NCBI GenBank assembly: GCA_900546645.1
Contig: URDR01000002.1
Coordinates: 1 to 64,000 of the forward strand
Reading direction: 5' to 3'
Source: an uncultured Bacteroides sp.
GTDB lineage: Bacteria > Bacteroidota > Bacteroidia > Bacteroidales > Bacteroidaceae
DNA length: 64,000 nt
Shown here: positions 17,349 through 25,978 of the stretch, one piece after another
Layout of the letters: the number at the start of each line of letters is the position of its first letter
Position numbering within the stretch: position 1 is the stretch's first letter
Notes under the pieces: model-generated
Seen by the model: the letters and a program-made list of their open reading frames with translations, nothing else
Database searches by the model: none
Told to the model about the DNA's origin: nothing
Position numbers and translations under genes: made by a program

Positions 17349-19091
17349 ATGAAAATCAAGGATACATTTTATATACTATTGGCAGGCTTGCTGCCTTGGG
17401 GAGTAATGGGGTGTGCTTCTCAAAAGATGGGAGATAAGGTTAGAGTAACTCCTTCAGACCAGGTGTTGATGCCCGACAGTACGCATGCTGTCCAGCTTGA
17501 TATGACTGTGGAGGTACCCCAGAAGACTTTGGGAAAACGGAGCCGTCTGATTATTGTTCCTCAGTTGTTGGTAGGCGACAGTTTAGTGGCTGAATGTACA
17601 CCGATGGTGCTAGATGCGCCGATTTACGGAAAAAAGATGCACAGACGGGTTCTTTTGGAAGATTATGTTGATTCCTTGGCAAGTTATGCCCGTCCGGTGC
17701 AAAAGAAAGAATCGGTTACGATTGCTTATTCTGAGCGAGTAGCTATTCCCGATTCGCTTGCTTCTGCCCGTATTGTGGGTGTAGTGACTACCGACGGATG
17801 TGGTGCCTGTACGGCGATTGATACGCTGGATATGGCGCAGATAAGTAACCCGATTACTTTGGTTGATACGCATGAAGAATTAAAACTGAACTGGATTGAG
17901 CCACAGTTTGTGGTGCGTCCTAAAATCTTGCAGGCACGTGGAGAAGCCAGCTTGCAGTTTGCCATCAGTAACCATAAAATCAATTTGGATATGGCGAATA
18001 ACCGCAGCGAGATGCAGCAGATGCTGGATAAGTTGCAGGCTATTTTAGGCGACTCGCTGGCGATGGTTAACTCGGTGAACATTCAGGGATTAGCTTCGGT
18101 AGACGGATCGCATGCCTTTAATGAACGTCTGGCTAAACAGTGTGCTGAGTCGGCAAAGAACTGGATGCTTGGAAAGGTTGACTTGAGTAAAGTGCGTAGA
18201 AATCAGTTTACCGTAGGTTCGCGTCCGGAAGGATGGGAGCCGGTGATTCAGGCGATGACAGCCGACGGACGTGCTGACAGTGCGCGTGTACGTGAAATCG
18301 TAGAGAAATATAAAGGTCAGAGCGATGATGTGGCAGAACGTTACATCCGCCGCTTGTCTTGCTGGGATGACATCAAAAAGAATTATTTACAGAGTAACCG
18401 TAAGGTTGAATATGTATATACCTATTCGCTGAAGAGCTTTACCACCGATGCCGAACTGCTCGATATGTATGGCAAACGTCCCGACGCTTTCAATGAAGAT
18501 GAGTTGTTGCGCGTATCTACCTTGAAGCAGATGCCCACTGAAAAGCAGGAAGTGTACCGCACTTTGATGCACTACTTTCCTCAGTCGCAGGTGGCAGCCA
18601 ATAATCTGGCGGTCTTGCTGCTGAATGAAGGACGGTTGGATGAGGCTGAAGCGGTATTGGAAAGCTTAGACGATTATACACCGGAGGTTTTGAATACCCG
18701 TGCGGCTCTCTATGTCTATCGTTACGACTATGAGCATGCCATTGAGTTGCTTCGTTCACACATGGATATGCCTGAGGCACGCTATAATCTCGGATTGATT
18801 CATGCCCAACTGCGTAATTTGGGCGAGGCATATAATCTGATGCACGATTATTCCGATACCAATAGTGCCATTATTGCATTGAGTGTGAACCGCAATGAGG
18901 AAGCCGATGACATGATGAACCGCTGCGAAGACGCCAGTCCGCTGGCTGAATATGTGCGTGCCCTGATAGCCGCACGCTTGAACCGGACAGACGATGCCGT
19001 GAAACATTTGCAGCGTGCATGTGCCGATGCCTCATTGAAAGAGCGGGCACGCACAGAAGTCGATTTCCGGAATTTAGTGTGGAATGAGTAA
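17349..19091 (+). CDS. DUF3868-family lipoprotein with OmpA-like and TPR-like regions
   Basis: A 580-aa protein with a lipobox near residue 22 (WGVMGC). The first 170 residues are beta-rich. Around residues 195-280 is an OmpA-C-like peptidoglycan-binding signature (SVNIQGLASVDGSHAFNERLAKQCAESAKNWM). The last 180 residues are helical TPR-like repeats (ARYNLGLIHAQLRNLGEAYNLM). A C-G-A-C pair (GCGACTAI) lies in the N-terminal part. In Bacteroides fimbrial loci this family stands between DUF3575 and the Mfa2-type anchor. It is probably a periplasm-facing organiser linking the outer-membrane machinery to the wall, which is inference from the domains. Confidence 0.8.
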   Translation: MKIKDTFYILLAGLLPWGVMGCASQKMGDKVRVTPSDQVLMPDSTHAVQLDMTVEVPQKTLGKRSRLIIVPQLLVGDSLVAECTPMVLDAPIYGKKMHRRVLLEDYVDSLASYARPVQKKESVTIAYSERVAIPDSLASARIVGVVTTDGCGACTAIDTLDMAQISNPITLVDTHEELKLNWIEPQFVVRPKILQARGEASLQFAISNHKINLDMANNRSEMQQMLDKLQAILGDSLAMVNSVNIQGLASVDGSHAFNERLAKQCAESAKNWMLGKVDLSKVRRNQFTVGSRPEGWEPVIQAMTADGRADSARVREIVEKYKGQSDDVAERYIRRLSCWDDIKKNYLQSNRKVEYVYTYSLKSFTTDAELLDMYGKRPDAFNEDELLRVSTLKQMPTEKQEVYRTLMHYFPQSQVAANNLAVLLLNEGRLDEAEAVLESLDDYTPEVLNTRAALYVYRYDYEHAIELLRSHMDMPEARYNLGLIHAQLRNLGEAYNLMHDYSDTNSAIIALSVNRNEEADDMMNRCEDASPLAEYVRALIAARLNRTDDAVKHLQRACADASLKERARTEVDFRNLVWNE

Positions 19092-19137
19092 AGCAGGTAA
19101 AGGTAACTGAACCTGTGAAACATAAAGAATAAACCGA

Positions 19138-20076
19138 ATGAAAAAAGTAACAGTTTTTTTAATCTTCCTGACTGTTTGGTGTAGCGGATGCGTGCGCGAT
19201 GATTTGGCGGATTGTCCCCCTTTGCAAATCATGGTAGAGGTTATAGACAAGAATTATGAGAATATAGCGGATGCTGAGGCTTTGGGGATGGATGTACGGA
19301 AAGCGGAAGATTTGCCATTTCGGAGCTATGTAAATTCGCTGTATTATGTGGTTACCGATATGGAAGGGAAGGTAGTGAAAGAGCAGGCCAATTTTCGTAT
19401 TGAAAATGAAGATAAAGAGCAGCTTATTACACTGCCATCCGACCTGCCGTATGGTAAATATGCAGTTACCGTATGGGGAAATTTGAGCACTACGCCCGTC
19501 TCTCCCGATGACTATCGTTCGCTTACGCTGGAAGGAACTGCTGCAGCTGCAGCCGATGTCTATTTGGCTACCGCTTCGCTGGACTATCAGTATGGCAATG
19601 AGCGTCATAAACTGGGATTGAAACGTACCAAAGGTAAACTGGTTATCAAAGGAGAAGGCTTTCCTTCGCATATTGACTACGTGAAGCAAAAGGCGGTTGG
19701 TTTGTCGCAGCGCGTGAGCCGTGATTTCAGTTATACGGGAGTAGAAGATAAAACCTCTTCAGCAGCTTGGACTTCCTTTGAAAACCATCTTCTGCACACG
19801 GTCTATGCACCTACATCCGACGGACAGATCTCCAAGTTGAAGGCTGTATTTTATGATCAGGATGTACATCCGGGTGAGATAGATGCACCACTGGACATGG
19901 ATGCAATAGAAGAAGCAACTGATACCCGGATTCCGGCAAAAGCCGTAGAAGTAGGCTTTTCAAGGAATACCATTACTTTATTAAAATATGCCTATGATCA
20001 GCTGGAGTCTTCAATGAAGATTTGGGTGTTTGTAAACGGACGCTGGGAAGTTGCTCATACAATGGAAATTGATTAA
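19138..20076 (+). CDS. FimB/Mfa2-family fimbrial anchor lipoprotein
   Basis: The 312-aa lipoprotein has a lipobox (WCSGC) followed by RDDLADCPP, the conserved start of the FimB/Mfa2 family that anchors and caps fimbriae at the cell surface in Porphyromonas. Two transthyretin-like beta domains are apparent (YGKYAVTVWGNLS at the first domain end; KLGLKRTKGKLVIKGEG in the second). Unlike the other lipoproteins of the locus it has no Arg-Ala processing site in residues 40-65, which fits an uncleaved, membrane-held anchor. It ends in the strand WEVAHTMEID, nearly the same as the end of the shaft protein encoded next. Confidence 0.88.
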   Translation: MKKVTVFLIFLTVWCSGCVRDDLADCPPLQIMVEVIDKNYENIADAEALGMDVRKAEDLPFRSYVNSLYYVVTDMEGKVVKEQANFRIENEDKEQLITLPSDLPYGKYAVTVWGNLSTTPVSPDDYRSLTLEGTAAAAADVYLATASLDYQYGNERHKLGLKRTKGKLVIKGEGFPSHIDYVKQKAVGLSQRVSRDFSYTGVEDKTSSAAWTSFENHLLHTVYAPTSDGQISKLKAVFYDQDVHPGEIDAPLDMDAIEEATDTRIPAKAVEVGFSRNTITLLKYAYDQLESSMKIWVFVNGRWEVAHTMEID

Positions 20077-20120
20077 GAGAAAACAAAATATTTTAGTTAT
20101 TAATTTAAACAGATTTAAAA

Positions 20121-21695
20121 ATGAGAAAAAAATTATTTTTAGTAAGTGGTTTATTGGCTGCTACTCTGTTTACGGCATGTAACAATGAAGAAATCACCAT
20201 GCCGCAAGGTGATAATGAAGCAGGTCAGGTAGAAACTGAAGGTGGTCAAGAATTGGTTATTGCCTTAGCTGATGGTAGCTTGAACATGGGTCGCTCAAGT
20301 AATGCGTTTGCTCGCGCTGCAGTTGAACCGGGTACAATTGGTGATGCTGGGGCTATTAATGATTTTGGTCGTCCTTTGTTTAGCTCTATGGCTGCTCAGT
20401 ACGTTCAGAATATCAAGATTTACTTTGTGAATAATAGTTCTGATCAAGGTAAAAAAGGTAAAATTGATCGTATCATGACGATAGATGAAGCGCACTGGAA
20501 ACAGTCTTTGACTTATGAAAATGGTCGTAAGTTGCTTCTCTCTTTGAAAAAGAAAGATATGTTGGAAGGCAATTATCTGGTATATGCTGTAGCTTATTCT
20601 AGTAAGCACGGATATCAAGAATTTGCTCCGAATGTGGAATCTGTAAAAGAAGGCGACACTTGGTCTCACTTCTCTGCTACAGTTCTTGAAAACGTTAACC
20701 CTTCTGAAATTTTTGCAGGACAGACTGAGGTGGTTGCTACAAAAACTACCGATGAAGTGAGCTTAAAAGCTGTAGGTGGTAAGGGAGAAGCAATGGTTAC
20801 TCTGTATCGTCAGGTAGCAGGTATCAGCGGTTACTTTACCAATATTCCTGTTAAGGTACTTGGAGAAACTCCGACTCACTTGCGTTTGGTAGCAAGCGGT
20901 AAAAATACAGTTGCTGTATTGACTTCATTGGACAAGAATGTTGGAGATGATACAGCTAAGAAAACAGTGAATCATGTAGTGAATGGTACAACTTCTGCTG
21001 CTACGACGGATGCTAACTATTTCATAACTAATACAGAAGGTTATGTGGTTTATGAAATCGAATTGAACAAATGGTTTGACAATAACTTTGCCAAAGCTGA
21101 TAAAGATAATGATGGTTTCGTAGGTTATAAAGACGTGGTAACTGGTGGTACTGAAGGTAAAGCTGTATGGACTAATCCGAATGCAAAAGTAAACTATCAT
21201 GTACAAGGCTTGGTGAAAGGTTCTGTATGGGGTGGTAAGTTTGTCATTCCATTTACACAGACTTCAGGCGTTCCTACTTTGCAGTTGCAGTTGGTTCAGA
21301 AAGTACAAAAAGATGGTAAAGAAGTTGTAAACTTACTGAAACACTGGAATATCAAGGTGGATAATATTTATACCGCTGCTTCTGCTGCTGTAGAAGTTCC
21401 TACTGGAGCAATTGCAACAGATGTTAAAGATGAAAGCAAGGAAGTTTATAACATCTATCGTAACCACATGTACAGCATCGGTACTAAGAAATTCGATAAT
21501 GGAGATAAACCGACAGAACCGATTGATCCTGACAAACCAGTAGACCCAGACAAACCTGTAACCCCAATTGATCCTGATAAACCGGATCCAGATCCGGAAG
21601 GAAACAACCAGCCGGGCGATTTGAGCAAGGGTCAAGACTTGACTATCCATGTCAACTCTAACTGGGAAGCCGTACACAATATGGAAATCGACTAA
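20121..21695 (+). CDS. Mfa1-type major fimbrial shaft subunit
   Basis: A 524-aa lipoprotein precursor with lipobox LFTAC (Cys20) and a candidate Arg-type processing site at Arg65-Ala66 (AFARAAVE). The body is beta-rich with little Cys. An EF-hand-like loop DKDNDGFVGYKD lies at 327-338. The C-terminal part has the family block YNIYRNHMYSIG (443-454), a Pro-Asp-Lys-rich linker (about 466-494) and the final strand WEAVHNMEID. The codon choice is strongly biased towards GGT/GCT-type codons, as in highly expressed genes. In Porphyromonas such subunits polymerise by strand exchange after Arg-specific cleavage. The 303-nt structured gap that follows probably limits expression of the minor subunits relative to this one. 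Confidence 0.85.
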   Translation: MRKKLFLVSGLLAATLFTACNNEEITMPQGDNEAGQVETEGGQELVIALADGSLNMGRSSNAFARAAVEPGTIGDAGAINDFGRPLFSSMAAQYVQNIKIYFVNNSSDQGKKGKIDRIMTIDEAHWKQSLTYENGRKLLLSLKKKDMLEGNYLVYAVAYSSKHGYQEFAPNVESVKEGDTWSHFSATVLENVNPSEIFAGQTEVVATKTTDEVSLKAVGGKGEAMVTLYRQVAGISGYFTNIPVKVLGETPTHLRLVASGKNTVAVLTSLDKNVGDDTAKKTVNHVVNGTTSAATTDANYFITNTEGYVVYEIELNKWFDNNFAKADKDNDGFVGYKDVVTGGTEGKAVWTNPNAKVNYHVQGLVKGSVWGGKFVIPFTQTSGVPTLQLQLVQKVQKDGKEVVNLLKHWNIKVDNIYTAASAAVEVPTGAIATDVKDESKEVYNIYRNHMYSIGTKKFDNGDKPTEPIDPDKPVDPDKPVTPIDPDKPDPDPEGNNQPGDLSKGQDLTIHVNSNWEAVHNMEID

Positions 21696-21998
21696 TCTTC
21701 CGAAAGGTGCAGCAGAGGCGATGAGAAATCGCATCGTCTCTGTGTCGGCATCGGAAGACAAAAGTAACTATAGCCTCGGCGAGGTTGAATGTTCCTCTCC
21801 GGGGCACGAGAGAAGGAGAAACAACTCTCCTTCACCCTCCTGAAAAAAGACTTTGTCAAGTAGATTGAAACGCTTAGCGTTTCATCTGAAAGACCTAGGC
21901 GTTTCGGGTAAAATGAATAAGCGTTTTTCTGTAACTTTAAGTGAATGACTGAAAGCGCAAATAGCTGATAGTATGATAAATACAAAAATAAATGAATC
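21696..21998 (+). promoter_or_regulatory. Structured spacer between shaft and minor fimbrial genes
   Basis: A 303-nt gap starting at the shaft stop codon. It has a long hairpin (TCTTCCGA 21696-21703 with TCGGAAGA 21751-21758, inner stem 21713-21723/21732-21742) and a second hairpin, GAAGGAGA/TCTCCTTC (21812-21833). The alternating repeat listed separately at 21866 follows. No gene is credible here. It may act as an attenuator or mRNA-stability element that sets the ratio of shaft to minor subunits. Confidence 0.55.
21866..21931. repeat. Alternating 11-bp half-repeats (22-bp period)
   Basis: Successive 11-bp pieces read TGAAACGCTTA, GCGTTTCATCT, GAAAGACCTAG, GCGTTTCGGGT, AAAATGAATAA, GCGTTTTTCTG. 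GCGTTT recurs at 21877, 21899 and 21921, exactly 22 bp apart, and GAAA-type pieces lie between. It lies between the shaft gene hairpins and the next fimbrial gene. Confidence 0.65.
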
Positions 21999-24900
21999 AT
22001 GAAGAAAAGAGCTTGGATGGTATCGCTGTTAGGATGCATCGCACTGCTGATGGCATGTACCGATGAATATGTGGATACATATATGTCTGAAGTTCCCGAA
22101 GTCCAGACGCAAAGCCGTTTGGCTAAAACAAACTGTATGGAGCAAAATACGAAAGGAGAATGGGTTACTTCGCAACGAGTTCCTTTGGTGGGCGACGGAC
22201 GCATGGTGAATGCCATTACCGAAGCTTTCGTATCGGTGGGAGGTGATACGGGGGGAAGTCTCATTGATAATATTTTAGATACTGACCTGAGCAATGCTGC
22301 TTCCATCAATGCCTCTGCGGTGGGAGCCAACTTAATCATGAATACCTTGGTTTCGGTGAAAGATGTATTCCACACCTATGCAGCTGGTCAATCTGCAGGC
22401 TTTGTGATTCGTTCGTCTAATCCCGGACTGCTCGATGTAAAGGCACTGAATGGCTTCTGGATTGCCCTCTACCGTGATGGAGAGCAAGTACAACTGAAAG
22501 GGGCTAACAGTGGTGATGGTGGATCTTTATTGGGATTGCACTTACTGGCTCCTTCGAACAGAGACGGACAGATGGCGATTGCGGTGAATGCGGAAGAACC
22601 GTTCGATGAAATCCGCCTCGGTGTCTATGGAGTGCAGGCGAATGTATTGGAAGCCGTGCAGGTGATGTATGCCTATGTGGGTGATAACCCGATGATTCCG
22701 CTTGAAAAAGGGCATGCTCCGGCTCCTTTTAATCCATCTATCTACGACCCAGGTTTTGCTGGAACATGGACATATAACATGGTTCATGAGGAGCGTTTGG
22801 TAGATGGTGACTTGACTAATACAGCTATGAAGGCTACTTCGGTTTTAGTGGATATAGGCGGTGCCATTACAGTTAATACCGGAGGCGCATTGCTGGAACC
22901 GGGTATGGAAGTGGGTTACCAGATGGGCGGTTTCGACCCGTTGAAAGTTTCATTGGGAAATACCGAGTTGAGTGTCTATGCTCAGAATGACAAGCACAAG
23001 GTGGCTACCCTGCGTGAAGGAGGATTGCTGGGACTAGCTCTGTTGGGCGATGAACGCTCTACCTGTTCATTGGTGATTCCCGAAGATGCAAAAGAAAACG
23101 GGCAGTATATCTACATGCGTTTCCCCGGTGGATTGGCTCTGTTCGATGTGGTGAAATTGTATCATGCTTATATACGCAAGCCGGTGGAAATCGACTTGAC
23201 CAGCTATTTCTCGGTAGGAAATGATTCCATCAATAATAATTTTTATCAGTTTGCCACACCCGATCCGGCAGTGGGAACGGTGAAGTATACTTTGATTCAT
23301 GTTCCTGACGGAGCAATCCCAACTTGGTCGAAGATTACACCCAACCGCCTGCATGGAATGAAGGTGGCTGGCGAATATAAGGTATTAATGACCTTTAAAC
23401 ATAACGATGGTAGAACCTATCAGCAGGAAATAACGATAAAACGAGGAACTATCCCGTCTGTAGATGCAGCTTGTGATCAGCTCTTTTATATGGGAGATGA
23501 ATACGGAAGCCAGTTGGGTGCAGGTGGTGCCGGAGGTTGTGTGATTTGTATCGGTGGAAATCATGTAAAGAATCAAGGAGCTTTGCTTGATGCTAATAAG
23601 TCTACTTATACATCGGTCATCAATCCGGTGCAGTTGATAGGAAGTCACGCTTTGGCCCATGTGGTGTTTGCAAAGAAAGATTTCCACACATCAGTTCCTA
23701 CACGCATCGGCTTTGCCATGCAGACCAGGCACGAATTTTTGAACTTGGATGTAGTGAAACTATTCTCCATTACTTGTAGGAATAAGGAAGGAAAAAAAGT
23801 GGCGCATGGTGGAGGCGTAGCTGAGGGAAATAATGGAATCTCAGTGGGATTGCTAGGTGGTTCCGGAGGAAAGGTACGTTTTTCTATCGAGGTGCCTGCC
23901 GATAGCGCTATTCATTCTGTGGAACTACGTGGAAGTAGCGTATTGAGTGCCGATTTAAGTTCGCTGAATATTTATTATATGTTCCATGAACCGGTATCAG
24001 GAAATTGCGGCTCGGCTTCTTCTCGATTGGGCGTGGGAGATGCCTGTATGGAAATGATGACTCCGGCTTCGTATGGTACGAAGATTAAATATGATGCAAT
24101 GGGTGAAAGCCTCGTGGGATTGGCTGGTGGAGTGAAAGATTTGGATCAATTCATTGATTCTAATAAGGAAAGCAATACATCCATGAACAATATAGTAGGT
24201 CTTCTCCAAAATCCAAAAGTTGCGGTTAAATTTAAGGAAATGCCCCCTTTTCAAACCGTCGGAATCTTGGTGGGTGGTGATAATCATTTGCTTGATGCGA
24301 ATTTGTTGACTTCAGGAATTGCAGTTTCTGCATGGCATAAAGGGAAGATGATTCACAGACAGGTTGCTGATGGTAAAATTGGAGGAGTGTTAGGCTTGCA
24401 GTTAATGGGGTATGGAGGTGATACGTTTATTGAAATTACTCCAGAAGTTGCCTTCGATGAACTTCGAGTTGAATTTCCTATGGGTTTGCTATCGGGCTCT
24501 AAGTCGTTCAAACTCTTCGGTCTCTTTACCCGTCGCGATGATAACGGAAACGGAACTCCCGATTGCTCGGAGGAAGAAGACGTTCAGAACTTGGGCTTGA
24601 ATTTCAAATCGATGGATACCCATGTCTGCGTGAATCGCAACGGGGGGATGGCTGCCGTGAAAGCGGTTATTACCGGAGGAAAAGGAAATGAAAAGGTGAC
24701 TTTGACTTTCCAAGATTATGCGGACCGCACGAAAGAAAAACAAGTAGAAGCTACCTTGCAGGGAGTTGAGGCTGTGGTTCAACTTCCTTGTGGTGACTGG
24801 TTCTTGGTTAAAGGTACTTACTTGGATGAACAAGGAACCTCACAGAATATACAGGGAATAGAAGGAAGCCTCTTACGCCGTGTGATGGTGCATCCGCGCC

Positions 24901-25940
24901 AAACCACATGGACGGCTAAGAATGCCGACGATGCAACCGACTGGCTGCGTTGGGACAACTGGAGCGAAGGTATTCCTTGGAGCTGTACCGATGTGCTGAT
25001 TCCGGGTGATATGAAAAACTATCCGGTACTGAAGGCAGAAGCTGCTGCAGAAAAAGACTTCTGGACAGCCGACTGCAGCCGATGCAACTTCATTCAGTTT
25101 GCTCCGGGAGCTGAGGTGAAAAATACGCATTACTTGAGTTATGAACAGGCTTGGGTGGATATTACCTTGACTGCAGGCGAATATAACATGTTTGCAGCTC
25201 CGCTGAAGGAAATGTACACGGGCGATATGTTCGCTTCGGATGCAGTTACATATACTGATTATGCGAACTGTTGGTCGATGTTTGATTTCAAGACCGACAA
25301 GGTGGACCGCTTTGCTCCGAAAGTCTATCAGCGTGTATGGAACCGCAGTGTGCAAAATGCGGCTGCCGACGACGGTGGCTTTGTGGCTGTTAATCCGGAT
25401 GAGAACCATTGGACGGCTCCGTTCAACTTGGTGGCACAGAGCTACGATGCGGGTCAGGGTGTGCTGGTTCGTCCCGGAACTGAAGGAGAGGGTAACGCTC
25501 GCTCTACCTTCCGCTTCCCGAAACAGCATAAGTACTATAAGTATTATGACTTGCTGACAGAGAAGGAACTCAACCGCGAAGAGGCCATCTTGCGTAACTC
25601 CGTCGATGTGGGTCGCTTTATCTACGAAGATGCCAGCGGAAATGTGAAATTCCCGTATCATGTGAAACTCGAAAACGAGCGTCCGGGCGATATGTATCTG
25701 GCAGGAAATCCGTTTATGTGGAGCCTCAGTGCCAAGGCTTTCTTTGAAGCTAATCCGGCTGTGGGCAAAATTCGCTTCCTCACCAAAAATGGTGCAGGTT
25801 ACGGATATACCACTTGGACTCGCGAATCGGTAACTGCCGACCAATGGATCAAGCCCGCGCAAGCCTTCTTAGTTCAGGTGGCTCCGGCTTATCGCGATAT
25901 GTACCGCTATAAACTGACCGTCCACTTTGTGGGAGAGTAA
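21999..25940 (+). CDS. Very large repeat-modular fimbrial-locus lipoprotein (1313 aa), putative tip adhesin
   Basis: The precursor has lipobox LLMAC (Cys20). I see four tandem beta-sandwich-like modules at about 85-230, 265-393, 525-663 and 714-844. Each contains a G-(L/V)-LGL-type strand (GSLLGLHLLAP, GGLLGLALLGD, GISVGLLGGS, GGVLGLQLMGY) and ends in a strand leading to aromatic residues (VMYAYV, LYHAYI, NIYYMF, LFGLF). An EF-hand or thrombospondin-like loop DDNGNGTPDCSEEE (847-860) follows, then a Cys-containing region. Further on come W-x-NWS-EGIPW and DVLIPGDMKNYPVL, reminiscent of C-terminal domains of Bacteroidota surface proteins. I do not recognise a named family for the whole protein. 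By size and place, after the shaft gene, it could be a tip or stalk-decorating adhesin comparable in position to Mfa5, but there is no von Willebrand A domain. Confidence 0.7.
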   Translation: MKKRAWMVSLLGCIALLMACTDEYVDTYMSEVPEVQTQSRLAKTNCMEQNTKGEWVTSQRVPLVGDGRMVNAITEAFVSVGGDTGGSLIDNILDTDLSNAASINASAVGANLIMNTLVSVKDVFHTYAAGQSAGFVIRSSNPGLLDVKALNGFWIALYRDGEQVQLKGANSGDGGSLLGLHLLAPSNRDGQMAIAVNAEEPFDEIRLGVYGVQANVLEAVQVMYAYVGDNPMIPLEKGHAPAPFNPSIYDPGFAGTWTYNMVHEERLVDGDLTNTAMKATSVLVDIGGAITVNTGGALLEPGMEVGYQMGGFDPLKVSLGNTELSVYAQNDKHKVATLREGGLLGLALLGDERSTCSLVIPEDAKENGQYIYMRFPGGLALFDVVKLYHAYIRKPVEIDLTSYFSVGNDSINNNFYQFATPDPAVGTVKYTLIHVPDGAIPTWSKITPNRLHGMKVAGEYKVLMTFKHNDGRTYQQEITIKRGTIPSVDAACDQLFYMGDEYGSQLGAGGAGGCVICIGGNHVKNQGALLDANKSTYTSVINPVQLIGSHALAHVVFAKKDFHTSVPTRIGFAMQTRHEFLNLDVVKLFSITCRNKEGKKVAHGGGVAEGNNGISVGLLGGSGGKVRFSIEVPADSAIHSVELRGSSVLSADLSSLNIYYMFHEPVSGNCGSASSRLGVGDACMEMMTPASYGTKIKYDAMGESLVGLAGGVKDLDQFIDSNKESNTSMNNIVGLLQNPKVAVKFKEMPPFQTVGILVGGDNHLLDANLLTSGIAVSAWHKGKMIHRQVADGKIGGVLGLQLMGYGGDTFIEITPEVAFDELRVEFPMGLLSGSKSFKLFGLFTRRDDNGNGTPDCSEEEDVQNLGLNFKSMDTHVCVNRNGGMAAVKAVITGGKGNEKVTLTFQDYADRTKEKQVEATLQGVEAVVQLPCGDWFLVKGTYLDEQGTSQNIQGIEGSLLRRVMVHPRQTTWTAKNADDATDWLRWDNWSEGIPWSCTDVLIPGDMKNYPVLKAEAAAEKDFWTADCSRCNFIQFAPGAEVKNTHYLSYEQAWVDITLTAGEYNMFAAPLKEMYTGDMFASDAVTYTDYANCWSMFDFKTDKVDRFAPKVYQRVWNRSVQNAAADDGGFVAVNPDENHWTAPFNLVAQSYDAGQGVLVRPGTEGEGNARSTFRFPKQHKYYKYYDLLTEKELNREEAILRNSVDVGRFIYEDASGNVKFPYHVKLENERPGDMYLAGNPFMWSLSAKAFFEANPAVGKIRFLTKNGAGYGYTTWTRESVTADQWIKPAQAFLVQVAPAYRDMYRYKLTVHFVGE

Positions 25941-25978
25941 ACGAAACAGATAGTTCAACGAAATAAAAGAAAACAAGA

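Noticed and set aside
24873..25862. Long antisense ORF (329 aa) inside the 1313-aa lipoprotein gene; similar ones at 26285-27397 and 29302-30204
   Set aside because: They are shadows of the strongly supported lipoprotein genes, with no domain, signal or promoter of their own.
21999..25940. Type IX secretion cargo, because of the NWS-x-GIPW region near the C-terminus
   Set aside because: The protein has a lipobox, no terminal T9SS sorting domain is evident, and the gene lies in a lipoprotein fimbrial operon.
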